Of a stretch of DNA of 64,000 bases, positions 1 to 8,053 are shown in pieces. The DNA comes from Lactococcus lactis (GTDB taxonomy: Bacteria > Bacillota > Bacilli > Lactobacillales > Streptococcaceae): contig NZ_CP118969.1 of the NCBI RefSeq assembly GCF_029023865.1, forward strand, positions 248,001-312,000, written 5' to 3'. The notes beneath the pieces are model-generated. The model saw only the letters and a list, made by a program, of their open reading frames with translations, had not been told where the DNA came from and did no database searches. The translations under genes were made by a program, and so were the position numbers. Each line of letters opens with the position of its first letter. The stretch's first letter is position 1.

Positions 1-341
1 ATGGGCACACCCCTATCAAAGAAAAAAATGGTGAAAATCCAATCAAGGCAGATGGAAAGTTGATTGTGATAGATGGTGGTTTTGCAAAAGCTTATCAAAA
101 GGAAACAGGAATTGCTGGGTATACTCTTCTTTATAATAGTTTTGGCATTCAACTGGTTGCGCATCAACCCTTTTCAACCGTTAAAGAAGCAGTTGAAAAA
201 GGGACGGATATTATAAGCCTGAAACGCCTGGTAGCCGAAGTTGACCAAAGAAAACGAGTCAAGGATACAAATGTTGGCCAAACTTTGTTAAGTGAAATAG
301 CAGATTTAGAAGTACTTTTTGAACATTATGAGGAATTTTAA
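1..341 (+). CDS. fbp: Fructose-1,6-bisphosphatase class III, C-terminal part
   Basis: Only the 3' end lies in the window; the open frame runs in from the left edge (reading frame from base 3). It begins with [13 protein letters not shown] and continues [20 protein letters not shown], the metallophosphatase C-terminal region of the large Firmicutes class III FBPase, which hydrolyses fructose-1,6-bisphosphate to fructose-6-phosphate in gluconeogenesis. The last residues ([18 protein letters not shown]) resemble the usual acidic end of the family. The TTG at base 60 is internal, not a start. A terminator follows directly, so this is the last gene of its transcript. Assignment is from motif recognition on a fragment. 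Confidence 0.85.
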   Translation, partial: GHTPIKEKNGENPIKADGKLIVIDGGFAKAYQKETGIAGYTLLYNSFGIQLVAHQPFSTVKEAVEKGTDIISLKRLVAEVDQRKRVKDTNVGQTLLSEIADLEVLFEHYEEF

Positions 342-365
342 AAGTACCAGTGTTGGTACTTTTTA
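341..365 (+). terminator. Rho-independent terminator of fbp
   Basis: AAAGTACCA and TGGTACTTT form a 9-bp stem with a GTGT loop followed by T residues, starting at the fbp stop codon. Confidence 0.85.
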
Positions 366-387
366 TTTGTTTTCCAAAAAAGACAAT

Positions 388-412
388 AAAAAAACTCAGC
401 CTTAGCCGAGTT
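388..412 (-). terminator. Terminator downstream of tRNA-Leu
   Basis: Read on the minus strand, AACTCGGC and GCTGAGTT form a stem with loop TAAG followed by a run of T, just after the tRNA-Leu 3' end. Confidence 0.75.
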
Positions 413-420
413 AATATTAG

Positions 421-506
421 TGCGGTGGGCGGGACTTGAACCCGCACCAAGAAAATTCCCGACAGGATCCTTAATCCTGCGCGTCTGCCAATTCCGCCAC
501 CACCGC
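421..506 (-). tRNA. tRNA-Leu (anticodon AAG)
   Basis: An 86-nt cloverleaf with acceptor stem GCGGTGG/CCACCGC, discriminator A, anticodon stem CAGGA/TCCTG with loop TTAAGGA, a long class II variable arm and a GGTTCAAGTCC T-loop region. The loop gives anticodon AAG (leucine, CUU codons). CCA is not encoded. It is transcribed toward the fbp terminator and has its own terminator. Confidence 0.95.
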
Positions 507-569
507 AAAACAGTACTTTAATATAGTACCATTTCTATAAAGAATGTGCAAGCCTGAGCTAGGGCTGAC

Positions 570-1847
570 TTATTGTTGGAAATAAGATGCGATTTGGGCA
601 GCGTGTTTTCCAGCAACAAAACCTGTCACAAAGGCGCAGGTAATATTATAACCGCCAGTGTATCCATTAATATCTAAAAGTTCACCGGTCATGAATAAAC
701 CTTGGGTTTGTTTACTCTCCATACTTTTAGGATTTATTTCTTTGAGAGAAACACCGCCACCTGTTACAAAAGATTTCTCAATTGGTAAAGTTTTGCTAAT
801 TGTGATTTGCCAATTTTTGAAAAGACTAGCGATTTTATCAATTTGCTGCTCAGATAGCGTCTTGGCAGAAAGACTAGGGTCAATTCCAGCTTTTTCAAGG
901 ATAAATAGAAGCATACGTTCTTGGGCCAATCCTGAGAAGGCATTTTTAATTGATTTATCTGTTTTAGAAAGGCTAGTCAGTTCATTTTTCAAAGAGCCCA
1001 ACTTTTTTTCGGGGAATTGGTCTAAGCTGACTGTGACCATTTTTTCACCTTTAGCAAGAAGTTGGTTAATGAAACTTGAACAACGCAGAGCAGCTGGACC
1101 AGAAATTCCAAAATGCGTAAATAATAAATCATGCTGATGAGAGATGATTGCTTTTCCCTTAGAATTGAGTACTGAGAGTTTGATTTCGCGTAGGGAAATG
1201 CCTTGAAGACTTTTGTCTAAAATGAATGGTTCGTCAGAAATCAGGGCAGATTCAGTGGCATAGAGTTGTGAAAGACTATGCCCTGCTGAGCGTGCTAAAC
1301 GATAGCCATCACCAGTTGAACCTGTGGAAGGATAAGCGCGTCCGCCTGTTGAGAGGATAATTGTAGGGCTTAAAAAGCTCTCGCTATCCGTTTCAAGACC
1401 AATTACCGCTCCGTTTTCAATGAGAAGCTTATCAACCGCTTGGCTTGGAAAATAAGAAACATGGAGGCTCAAAATTTTATTGAAGAGGGCATCAACAATT
1501 GTTTTTGATTTGTCGGTTATAGGGAACATGCGCCCGTGGTCTTCTTCTTTTAATTTAACACCATTGCTTTCAAAAAATTCGATAATATCAAGGTTGGAAA
1601 ATTGAGAAAAGGCTGAATGAAGAAAACGACCATTTCCAGGAACATTTGTTAATATTTCGTCAACAGAACGGGCATTTGTCACATTACAGCGTCCGCCACC
1701 TGTCATTAATAATTTTTTTCCGACTTTTTTATTTTTATCAATAAGAGCGACTTTTGCTCCATTTTGCGCGGCTGAGATGGCAGCCATCATTCCAGAAGGG
1801 CCTGCGCCAACAACAATAACGTCAAATGTTTTAGCTGATTTTGTCAT
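570..1847 (-). CDS. HI0933-family FAD-dependent oxidoreductase (YhiN/YtfP type)
   Basis: A 425-residue flavoprotein. The N-terminus has the dinucleotide-binding motif GAGPSGMMAA (residues about 15-24), followed by LMTGGGRCNVTNA, a hallmark of the HI0933 family, and the C-terminus has FVTGGGVSLKEINPKSMESK and GELLDINGYTGGYN, which closes the FAD site. Substrate is unknown; some relatives are called aminoacetone oxidase or BaiN-like, without firm proof here. It is cytosolic with no membrane segment. No Shine-Dalgarno is visible: the ATG lies only 6 nt after a TGnTAAAAT -10, so the transcript may be leaderless. It is divergent from nnrD. Confidence 0.85.
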   Translation of the reverse strand: MTKSAKTFDVIVVGAGPSGMMAAISAAQNGAKVALIDKNKKVGKKLLMTGGGRCNVTNARSVDEILTNVPGNGRFLHSAFSQFSNLDIIEFFESNGVKLKEEDHGRMFPITDKSKTIVDALFNKILSLHVSYFPSQAVDKLLIENGAVIGLETDSESFLSPTIILSTGGRAYPSTGSTGDGYRLARSAGHSLSQLYATESALISDEPFILDKSLQGISLREIKLSVLNSKGKAIISHQHDLLFTHFGISGPAALRCSSFINQLLAKGEKMVTVSLDQFPEKKLGSLKNELTSLSKTDKSIKNAFSGLAQERMLLFILEKAGIDPSLSAKTLSEQQIDKIASLFKNWQITISKTLPIEKSFVTGGGVSLKEINPKSMESKQTQGLFMTGELLDINGYTGGYNITCAFVTGFVAGKHAAQIASYFQQ

Positions 1848-1853
1848 GCTTTA

Positions 1854-1859
1854 ATTTTA
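1854..1859 (-). promoter_or_regulatory. -10 element of the flavoprotein gene (leaderless arrangement)
   Basis: On the minus strand, extended TGtTAAAAT is followed by TAAAGC and then the ATG, a gap of six bases. No good -35 is seen. Confidence 0.45.
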
Positions 1860-1952
1860 ACATGATGTGAGCAGAAATAGGGGAAAGAGTATTGAAAAAT
1901 AGTAAATTTAAATTCAGCGAGCGATAAGGCTTTTAAATATTGATATTTGATA

Positions 1953-1981
1953 TTGGAAATCAATATGAAATGCGGTAAAAT
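1953..1981 (+). promoter_or_regulatory. nnrD promoter
   Basis: TTGGAA and TAAAAT are separated by 17 bp, and the start codon is 6 nt after the -10. There is no ribosome binding site between them, which suggests a leaderless mRNA. Confidence 0.5.
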
Positions 1982-1987
1982 AGCATT

Positions 1988-2815
1988 ATGATTGAACTGA
2001 CTGATGAAATTTTAGCAAAAGTAATTAAAAAACGTAAAAAAGCTTCTTACAAAGGAACTTATGGTCGCTTATTAGTGATTGGCGGTAATCGTCAATATGG
2101 TGGTGCGGCTATTTTGGCGACGACAAGTGCAGTTTATTCAGGTGCGGGCTTAGTTTCTGTGGCACTGGCTAAAGAAAATCATAGTGCTTTACAGGCAAGA
2201 CTTCCAGAAGCAATGACTTTAGATTTTGATGATTTGATAAAGCTAAGAGAAGTAGCAAAAGCTGCTGATGTTATTGTTATTGGTCCAGGATTGGGCTTAG
2301 AAAGACTAGATGTACTGACAGAAGTTTTGAATTTACTGACAGAAAATCAAAAGTTGGTCATTGATGGTTCGGCACTGACCCTTTTTGCTAGAGAGCATTT
2401 AGACTTACCATTTCCTGAAAATACGGTTTTTACACCTCATGAAATGGAATTGGAACGACTTTCTGGTTTGAAAATTGGTCAACAAACCAAAGAAGAAGTT
2501 CAAGGTTTTGTTAATCAACTCGGAGCGATTGTCGTTGCTAAATCTTCAGAAACACGAATTTTTGCGCCAAATCGGGAATCATTTATCTTGAAAATAGGAA
2601 GTCCAGCTCAGGCAACTGGGGGAATGGGGGACACTTTAGCCGGGATGGTTGGTGGCTTTTTAGCTCAGTTTCATGGAGAAACAGAGGAAGTCGTTGCTGC
2701 TGCAACTTATTTGCATAGTTTAATCGCAAGCGTCTTAGCTCAGAAATCATATGTGGTCTTGCCAAGTCGATTAATTGAAGAAATTCCATTATTTATGAAA
2801 AAATATGAATGCTGA
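1988..2815 (+). CDS. nnrD: ADP-dependent (S)-NAD(P)H-hydrate dehydratase
   Basis: A 275-residue ribokinase-fold repair enzyme that dehydrates the damaged cofactor NAD(P)HX back to NAD(P)H using ADP. Family motifs are present: YGRLLVIGGNRQYGGAAILA near the N-terminus, VIGPGLGL, VIDGSAL, FTPHEMELERL, and the nucleotide-binding/catalytic GGMGDTLAGMVGGFLAQ near residue 210. It is the stand-alone dehydratase; the fused NnrE epimerase domain seen in many bacteria is absent. The start is fixed by the family N-terminus, yet there is no Shine-Dalgarno. It is divergent from the flavoprotein. Confidence 0.9.
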   Translation: MIELTDEILAKVIKKRKKASYKGTYGRLLVIGGNRQYGGAAILATTSAVYSGAGLVSVALAKENHSALQARLPEAMTLDFDDLIKLREVAKAADVIVIGPGLGLERLDVLTEVLNLLTENQKLVIDGSALTLFAREHLDLPFPENTVFTPHEMELERLSGLKIGQQTKEEVQGFVNQLGAIVVAKSSETRIFAPNRESFILKIGSPAQATGGMGDTLAGMVGGFLAQFHGETEEVVAAATYLHSLIASVLAQKSYVVLPSRLIEEIPLFMKKYEC

Positions 2816-2821
2816 TTAAGT

Positions 2822-2863
2822 CTGTCAGTTCAATGCGACCATGGGGAGTATTGAAGTTGGGAA
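2822..2863 (+). repeat. Hairpin repeat, copy 3 of 3
   Basis: GTCAGTT leads into the stem TTCAATG/TATTGAA with loop CGACCATGGGGAG. It belongs to the same family as two copies between ecfA1 and ecfA2; stem bases differ but pairing is kept. Confidence 0.5.
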
Positions 2864-2874
2864 TAAAAAAATTA

Positions 2875-2911
2875 CTGACGAAAATTTCAGTCCTACGTCA
2901 GCATTTTTTTC
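2875..2911 (+). terminator. Terminator after nnrD
   Basis: CTGACG and CGTCAG pair around a 15-nt loop and are followed by a run of seven T. Confidence 0.65.
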
Positions 2912-2964
2912 TTAGAATTTTTGTTATAATTAATCATCAAAATAAATGAAGATGAGGTCAAAAG

Positions 2965-3378
2965 ATGAATGCAATTGAACTTGTGCAAGGCGCCATGAAA
3001 AAAGCAGAGAAAATTCGTCCAAAAGTAGGTGGTTTTCCATACTTGGCTGAATGTATGCGAGAAGCTGGAGTTTTAAAAAATGTTTGGACCCTTCCTGCCG
3101 GACAAAGCACGTTTTGGACAAGCGCTGGCGTAATTAGCGTGACCAATTCACCAATAATGAGTGGTTTTCATGAGGTGTCAGTTTTTGACCAAGAAGATTT
3201 GATTAAGGCCTTGCGGGCTGACCAAGCTGGACAAACGACTTTTCCGGAATTCTTGAGTGCCACTTGGGAAGCTGGTGTGATTTCTTATGAAGCTGATTTT
3301 TCAGAAAGAAAAGTCACTTATCTAGGAAGTCAAGGAGAAAGCTACGTTGAGACCTATCCAGCGGTCGAAATTCATTAA
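2965..3378 (+). CDS. DUF1398 family protein
   Basis: A 137-residue soluble protein that resembles the DUF1398 family (E. coli YbcV-like, sometimes labelled phage envelope protein). Recognisable stretches are GGFPYLAECMREAGVLKNVWTLP and FPEFLSATWEAGVISYEADF, followed by VTYLGSQGESYVETYP. Function is not established, and the phage label is not supported by anything nearby. GAGGT upstream of the ATG serves as ribosome binding site and a TATAAT lies about 40 bp upstream. It appears monocistronic, with a very long inverted repeat directly after the stop. Confidence 0.7.
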   Translation: MNAIELVQGAMKKAEKIRPKVGGFPYLAECMREAGVLKNVWTLPAGQSTFWTSAGVISVTNSPIMSGFHEVSVFDQEDLIKALRADQAGQTTFPEFLSATWEAGVISYEADFSERKVTYLGSQGESYVETYPAVEIH

Positions 3379-3451
3379 AAAGTTACTGACAGAATGATTA
3401 AAATATTTGGTAAAATTATTTACTAAATTAATCATTCTGTCAGTAACTTTT
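3378..3451. repeat. Perfect 24-bp inverted repeat (terminator-like)
   Basis: Two perfect 24-base arms (3378-3401 and 3428-3451) are separated by 26 bases. Each arm contains ACTGACAG or CTGTCAGT and ends in A4 or T4, so it can terminate transcription from either side. It starts on the DUF1398 stop codon and lies just before the promoter of the ABC operon. Confidence 0.85.
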
Positions 3452-3471
3452 CTGTTAATTTCTGATAAAAG

Positions 3472-3480
3472 TGCTATAAT
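3472..3480 (+). promoter_or_regulatory. Extended -10 promoter of ABC exporter operon
   Basis: TGCTATAAT is an extended -10; no clear -35 is seen because the position is close to the long inverted repeat. Confidence 0.55.
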
Positions 3481-3509
3481 ATTTGAATGAAAACTAAGAA
3501 AAATAAAGA

Positions 3510-3530
3510 GAAACTACTAAGAGTAGTTTC
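3510..3530 (+). promoter_or_regulatory. 9-bp dyad before the ABC operon ribosome binding site
   Basis: GAAACTACT and AGTAGTTTC are perfect inverted arms with loop AAG, located in the leader between promoter and GGAGAAAAGGGG. It could be a repressor operator or an mRNA hairpin. Confidence 0.5.
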
Positions 3531-3548
3531 TGGAGAAAAGGGGAAATT

Positions 3549-5384
3549 ATGCTAACGATTGGAAGGCGATATTTAAATTTTTGGCCTGTATTTTGGGCAC
3601 TTTTTTTGTTAGTTATTCAAGTTGTGACTAATCTTTGGCTTCCAACGATTACAGCGGATATTATCAATAAAGGCATTGGTCAATCTGATATGAAATATAT
3701 CTGGTTTATGGGTCTAATTATGCTTTTCGTTTCTCTGGCCAGTTGGCTTTCGGCAATTGGAAATGTTTATTTTGCTTCCAAACAATCTCAAGGATTGGGC
3801 CTGAAATTACGCCATGTTTTATTTAAGAAAGTTTTATTCATGGACGAGCGCAATTTTCAGGAATTTGGTGATGCAACTTTAATTACACGTACAACAAATG
3901 ATGTGACTCAATTGCAAAATGTCTTTCAAACGATGTTACGAATGATGCTCATGGCGCCAATGATGCTCATTGGTTCTATTTTCATGGCTTGGAAATTATC
4001 GCATGATTTACTGCTGGTTTTTTTGATTGCCTTGCCTATTTTAACTTTGGCTGTCGTCATTAATATTGCTATTTCCATGCCACGGTTTCGGTCAATGCAA
4101 ACAAAAGTTGATAAAATTAATCTGATTTTTCAACAAGGCTTGACTGGTGTTCGGGTGATTCGTGCTTTTAGACGAGACCAATATGAAATTGATAAATTTG
4201 ATGAGGCTAACCGTGATTTGACACATACCAGTCAAGTGGTTTTGACGACGATTGCGATGTTAATGCCAATTATGACAGTTATTCTCAGTTTTACAAATAT
4301 TGGAATTGTTTGGTTTGGCGCTCATCTTATCAGTAAAAATATGATGGAAATGGGTTCATTAGTTGCCTTTTTGACCTATGCCACACAGATTTTGATGTCA
4401 TTTATGCAACTATCAGCAGTTGCTGTCATGGTGCCACGAGCTCAGGTTTCAGCTGTTCGAGTTCGAGAAATTTTAGAATCTAAAGATAAAATTACTGATG
4501 AAAATTCGAGCATATCCGTAGAGGCGCTAAGACGCCAACGGCTATCCTCTGACGGAAATGACAAGTTGTCTGAAAGCAATTCTGTCCGCAATTCTCTAGC
4601 TCTTAATCATGTGTCTTTCAAATTTGATGAAGCAAAAAGACAAGCGCTAAGTGACTTGTCAGTAAATGTAGCAGCTGGTCAGACCTTAGCAATTATTGGG
4701 GGGACTGGTTCTGGTAAATCAACGATTTTGAATTTGATTGCCAGATTAATTGACCCGACAAATGGAAGTGTCACAATTGATGGTACTGATATTCGCCAAA
4801 TTTCACAGTATGACTTGCATGAAAAAGTTTCTTTTACGCAACAAAAAGCTCAACTTTTTTCGGGAACTGTCCGCTCGAATCTTCAATTTGGGAAAAGTGA
4901 TGCAACAGATGAAGAAATGTGGCAAGCTTTGGAAATTGCACAAGCTGCTGATTTCGTTCGTGAACAAGGTGGACTTGAGCTGGCGGTCGAACAAAATGGC
5001 GCAAATTTCTCTGGTGGTCAAAAACAAAGAATTTCGATTGCTAGAACCTTGATTAAAGAGGCAGAAATTTATCTATTTGACGATTCATTTTCGGCCTTGG
5101 ACTTTGCTACTGACAGACAATTACGAACAGCTATTAATCATTCGGAAAAACATAAAAATAAAATCAAGGTGATTGTGGCTCAAAGAATCGCAACCGTTAT
5201 GTCAGCTGACCAAATCTTAGTTTTAGAAAATGGAATTGCCGTAGGACTTGGTACTCATGAAAGTTTGGCAAAATCATGTCCGCAATATCAAGAAACAATG
5301 CAATCTCAACTCTCGGATGATGATTTGGTCAAGATGGGTGTTTCAATTGCACATTTGACCGCCAGAGGAGGTGATGACCAATGA
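3549..5384 (+). CDS. ABC exporter half-transporter, catalytically degenerate subunit
   Basis: A 611-residue type IV ABC exporter half: six membrane segments up to about residue 300, then an ATPase domain with Walker A GGTGSGKS (about 384-391), signature NFSGGQKQR (about 487) and Walker B YLFDDS, in which aspartate replaces the catalytic glutamate. Such a subunit pairs with a partner having a normal Walker B, as the next gene does. The linker between the membrane and ATPase domains (about residues 313-352) carries a roughly 40-residue hydrophilic insert encoded by a hairpin repeat also found between genes at 17.6 kb. The stop overlaps the next start by four bases. Substrate is unknown; drug or lipid export is the usual role. 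Confidence 0.88.
   Translation: MLTIGRRYLNFWPVFWALFLLVIQVVTNLWLPTITADIINKGIGQSDMKYIWFMGLIMLFVSLASWLSAIGNVYFASKQSQGLGLKLRHVLFKKVLFMDERNFQEFGDATLITRTTNDVTQLQNVFQTMLRMMLMAPMMLIGSIFMAWKLSHDLLLVFLIALPILTLAVVINIAISMPRFRSMQTKVDKINLIFQQGLTGVRVIRAFRRDQYEIDKFDEANRDLTHTSQVVLTTIAMLMPIMTVILSFTNIGIVWFGAHLISKNMMEMGSLVAFLTYATQILMSFMQLSAVAVMVPRAQVSAVRVREILESKDKITDENSSISVEALRRQRLSSDGNDKLSESNSVRNSLALNHVSFKFDEAKRQALSDLSVNVAAGQTLAIIGGTGSGKSTILNLIARLIDPTNGSVTIDGTDIRQISQYDLHEKVSFTQQKAQLFSGTVRSNLQFGKSDATDEEMWQALEIAQAADFVREQGGLELAVEQNGANFSGGQKQRISIARTLIKEAEIYLFDDSFSALDFATDRQLRTAINHSEKHKNKIKVIVAQRIATVMSADQILVLENGIAVGLGTHESLAKSCPQYQETMQSQLSDDDLVKMGVSIAHLTARGGDDQ
4488..4559 (+). repeat. 72-bp hairpin element inside an ABC transporter gene
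   Basis: It contains ATATCCGT ... ACGGCTAT (near-perfect outer arms) around GGCG-CTAAGA-CGCC. A second copy, about 80 percent identical by eye, is at 17648-17718 in an intergenic region. Here it is read through in frame. Confidence 0.7.
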
Positions 5385-7258
5385 TGAGAGGAAATTATCT
5401 CAATCGAGGTGGCAAAGGGGCTGACCGTTTTCAAAAAGGTCGGCGAGCTCAAAATTTCTTTCCAACGATTATTCGACTTTTCAAATATATGCGCAGAGAT
5501 TTATGGGGACTTCTTTTTTCAATTTTAATTGCTTCGCTGTCAGTCATTTTGTCGGTTCAGGCACCCAAAATTTTGGGAAATGCAACCACAGTGATATTTG
5601 ATGGCGTAACAAAAAGTCTAAAAAACCATACCGCAATTCAAATTGACATGACTAAGGTCGAATCTATTTTGCTTTATGTCATGGTCATTTATCTGATTTC
5701 ATTTATCTCTGGGATTTTGCAACAAAGCATTATGACACGCATTTCGCAACGAACAGTTTATACTTTACGTCGTGAATTTAAAAACAAAATGAAAAAATTG
5801 CCAGTTTCATATTATGATAGTCATAGTAATGGGGATATCATGAGTCGAATGATAAATGATATGGATAATATTTCAGGGACTTTAAATCAAACTTTGATTC
5901 AGCTTATCACAAGTCTCTTGCAATTTGTTGGAACTATTTATTTCATGTTGACCATCTCTTGGCAGTTGGCACTCGTCGCCTTTATCACAGTTCCTTTGGC
6001 AATGATTACGGTAAGGATTGTTGCACCTTTATCGCAAAAATTCTTTGCTGAACAACAAAAAAATCTGGGATTATTGAATGACCAAATTGAAGAAAATTAT
6101 GCAGGACATGCGGTCATTAAAACATTCAATCATGAAGCCTCAGCTGAAAAAGAATTCGCAAAAAGAAATGATAATTTTTATAAATCAGCTTGGAAAGCTC
6201 AATTTGTATCGACTTTGATTTATCCAACCATGCGATTTGTCAATAATTTAGATTACTTAGCCATGGCCGTAATTGGTGGTCTTAAAGTTATTTCAGGGAC
6301 GGTTAATCTCGGAGATGTTCAAGCCATGTTGCAATATACCAATCAATTTGCACAGCCAATCACAAATATCTCGAATATGCTCAATACCATTCAGGCTACA
6401 GTTGCGTCAGCCGAACGAATTTTTGAAGTATTAGATGAAAAAGAAATGACTGACGGAATTCCTGTCAGTGAAAAAGTTGCTGACAAAAGTTCAAAAAAAG
6501 CTGTCAGTAATTTAGGAGCGACTGACAAGACTGATTTCATCAATTTTGACCAAGTCGCATTTTCTTATAATGAAAATCAGTCCTTAATGACAGATGTTAA
6601 TTTTTCCGTTGAAGTTGGGCAAATGATTGCCATTGTGGGACCAACTGGAGCAGGTAAAACAACAATGATTAACTTGCTCGAACGATTTTACGATGTCACT
6701 TCGGGAAAAATTTTACTTGAAGGAAAAGACATTCGCGAAATTGACCGTGAACAATTACGTGGACGAATGGCAATGGTTTTACAAGAAACCTGGTTGTTCT
6801 CAGGGACAATTATGGATAATTTACAGTATGGTCGTCTTGAAGCAACACAAGAAGAAGTGATTCAAGCAGCTAAAATGGCACATGCTGATGAATTTATCAC
6901 CACTTTACCTCAAGGTTATCAAACCCTTTTGAATGAAGCCGCAAGCAATATTTCTCAGGGGCAAAGGCAGTTATTAACCATCGCCCGTGCCTTTTTAGCA
7001 AATCCAGAAATATTGATTTTGGATGAAGCCACATCCAGTGTAGATACAAGAACGGAGCGCCTGATTCAATCAGCGATGAATCGTCTATTAAAAGGACGGA
7101 CAAGCTTTGTCGTTGCTCACCGTTTATCAACTATTCGTGATGCCAATCAGATTTTGGTTATGGAAAATGGAAATATTGTGGAAATGGGGAACCATGAAAG
7201 TCTCCTTAAAGAAAACGGATTATATGCCAGCCTTTATAATTCGCAATTTGCAAAATAA
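5381..7258 (+). CDS. ABC exporter half-transporter, catalytically competent subunit
   Basis: A 625-residue partner of the preceding gene, translationally coupled by a 4-bp overlap. Membrane segments fill about residues 25-330; the ATPase domain has Walker A GPTGAGKT (about 421-428), a degenerate signature NISQGQRQ (about 524) and a complete Walker B LILDEATS with H-loop VVAHRLS. The division of labour (normal signature but poor Walker B in one subunit, the reverse in the other) is that of heterodimeric exporters such as LmrCD and TM287/288. The linker (about residues 355-385) is unusually rich in ACTGACAG-type octamers, like the linker of its partner. Confidence 0.88.
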   Translation: MMRGNYLNRGGKGADRFQKGRRAQNFFPTIIRLFKYMRRDLWGLLFSILIASLSVILSVQAPKILGNATTVIFDGVTKSLKNHTAIQIDMTKVESILLYVMVIYLISFISGILQQSIMTRISQRTVYTLRREFKNKMKKLPVSYYDSHSNGDIMSRMINDMDNISGTLNQTLIQLITSLLQFVGTIYFMLTISWQLALVAFITVPLAMITVRIVAPLSQKFFAEQQKNLGLLNDQIEENYAGHAVIKTFNHEASAEKEFAKRNDNFYKSAWKAQFVSTLIYPTMRFVNNLDYLAMAVIGGLKVISGTVNLGDVQAMLQYTNQFAQPITNISNMLNTIQATVASAERIFEVLDEKEMTDGIPVSEKVADKSSKKAVSNLGATDKTDFINFDQVAFSYNENQSLMTDVNFSVEVGQMIAIVGPTGAGKTTMINLLERFYDVTSGKILLEGKDIREIDREQLRGRMAMVLQETWLFSGTIMDNLQYGRLEATQEEVIQAAKMAHADEFITTLPQGYQTLLNEAASNISQGQRQLLTIARAFLANPEILILDEATSSVDTRTERLIQSAMNRLLKGRTSFVVAHRLSTIRDANQILVMENGNIVEMGNHESLLKENGLYASLYNSQFAK

Positions 7259-7265
7259 GATATCG

Positions 7266-7298
7266 AAAAAATCAGTCTCTTTTTGATTGATTTTTTTG
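7266..7298 (+). terminator. Terminator of ABC exporter operon
   Basis: AAAATCA and TGATT pair around a T-rich loop and are followed by a T run. Confidence 0.55.
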
Positions 7299-7307
7299 TT
7301 TATTAAG

Positions 7308-7341
7308 CGCCTATTTTGTTATAATGAGTTAAAAATAGGCG
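7308..7341 (+). promoter_or_regulatory. Promoter with overlapping 10-bp operator-like dyad
   Basis: CGCCTATTTT and AAAATAGGCG are perfect inverted arms 14 bp apart that bracket TATAAT (7320-7325) of the DUF697 gene. The placement is what one expects of a repressor site; the regulator is unknown. Confidence 0.6.
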
Positions 7342-7354
7342 AGAAGGAGCGATA

Positions 7355-8008
7355 ATGTTTAAAAAATCAGACAAGAAAATAAAAGAAAATGATCAAGAAA
7401 GCAATGCAGCTTTTGAGGAGTTTTTTAATCAAGTGCTCAAAAAAATGCCTGCTCGTTCCGCAAAAATAATCAGTTCTTCTTTAACTGTTTCAAAAGCGAA
7501 AGCAGAGCAGTTTTTAGCTAGCAATTCTCAGAAATTTGACCACCTCTTTGATGAATTTTTGGTTGGAGTGGACAGTCAAACGCGAAGGAAATGCCATGAA
7601 ACCATTCATTTCGCTACCTTGACGGCGGCAATTGTTGGCTTTTCACCAATTCCCTTTTCAGATGCCGTCTTGCTTGTTCCGATTCAATTGACAATGATGA
7701 TGCGACTTTATAAGATATTTGGGGCTTCTTGGTCAGAAGCATTGGCAAAAGGAATCACTAAGGAATTAGTTGTTGTTGGTTTAGGTCGAAGCCTTGTAGG
7801 GAATGTTTTAAAATTTGTTCCTGCGGTGGGAACAATTGCAGGTGGAGCAATTAATGCCACAGTGGCGACAACAATTACAGAAGCCTTAGGCTGGGTAACT
7901 GTCAAAATGCTTAATGATGGCGAAGATATTTTCAATAATGTCCTGACTTTTGAAGGTCAATTCAAAGGTTTGGTCAGTAAATTACAAAAAGCCAATAAGA
8001 AAAAATAG
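7355..8008 (+). CDS. DUF697 (YcjF-like) membrane protein
   Basis: A 217-residue protein with a charged N-terminal third and a hydrophobic core containing PIPFSDAVLLVPIQLTMMMR, the DUF697 signature that in many relatives sits behind a GTPase domain. Here no GTPase domain is present. Two further hydrophobic stretches (ELVVVGLGRSLVGNVLKFVP and VGTIAGGAINATVATTITEA) suggest membrane association. AAGGAG precedes the ATG. Its promoter is embedded in a striking dyad, so expression is probably controlled by a dedicated repressor. Function unknown; an envelope-stress role would be a guess. Confidence 0.75.
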   Translation: MFKKSDKKIKENDQESNAAFEEFFNQVLKKMPARSAKIISSSLTVSKAKAEQFLASNSQKFDHLFDEFLVGVDSQTRRKCHETIHFATLTAAIVGFSPIPFSDAVLLVPIQLTMMMRLYKIFGASWSEALAKGITKELVVVGLGRSLVGNVLKFVPAVGTIAGGAINATVATTITEALGWVTVKMLNDGEDIFNNVLTFEGQFKGLVSKLQKANKKK

Positions 8009-8020
8009 GCTGTCAGTAAA

Positions 8021-8048
8021 AAAAGACTTATCAGTTGATAAGTCTTTT
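8021..8048. terminator. Bidirectional terminator
   Basis: AAAAGACTTATC and GATAAGTCTTTT form a perfect 12-bp stem with loop AGTT between convergent genes. Confidence 0.9.
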
Positions 8049-8053
8049 TATTA

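Noticed and set aside
658-1137. 159-codon frame opposite the flavoprotein
   Set aside because: It lies wholly antisense to a well-supported flavoprotein, lacks a ribosome binding site and has no recognisable protein pattern.
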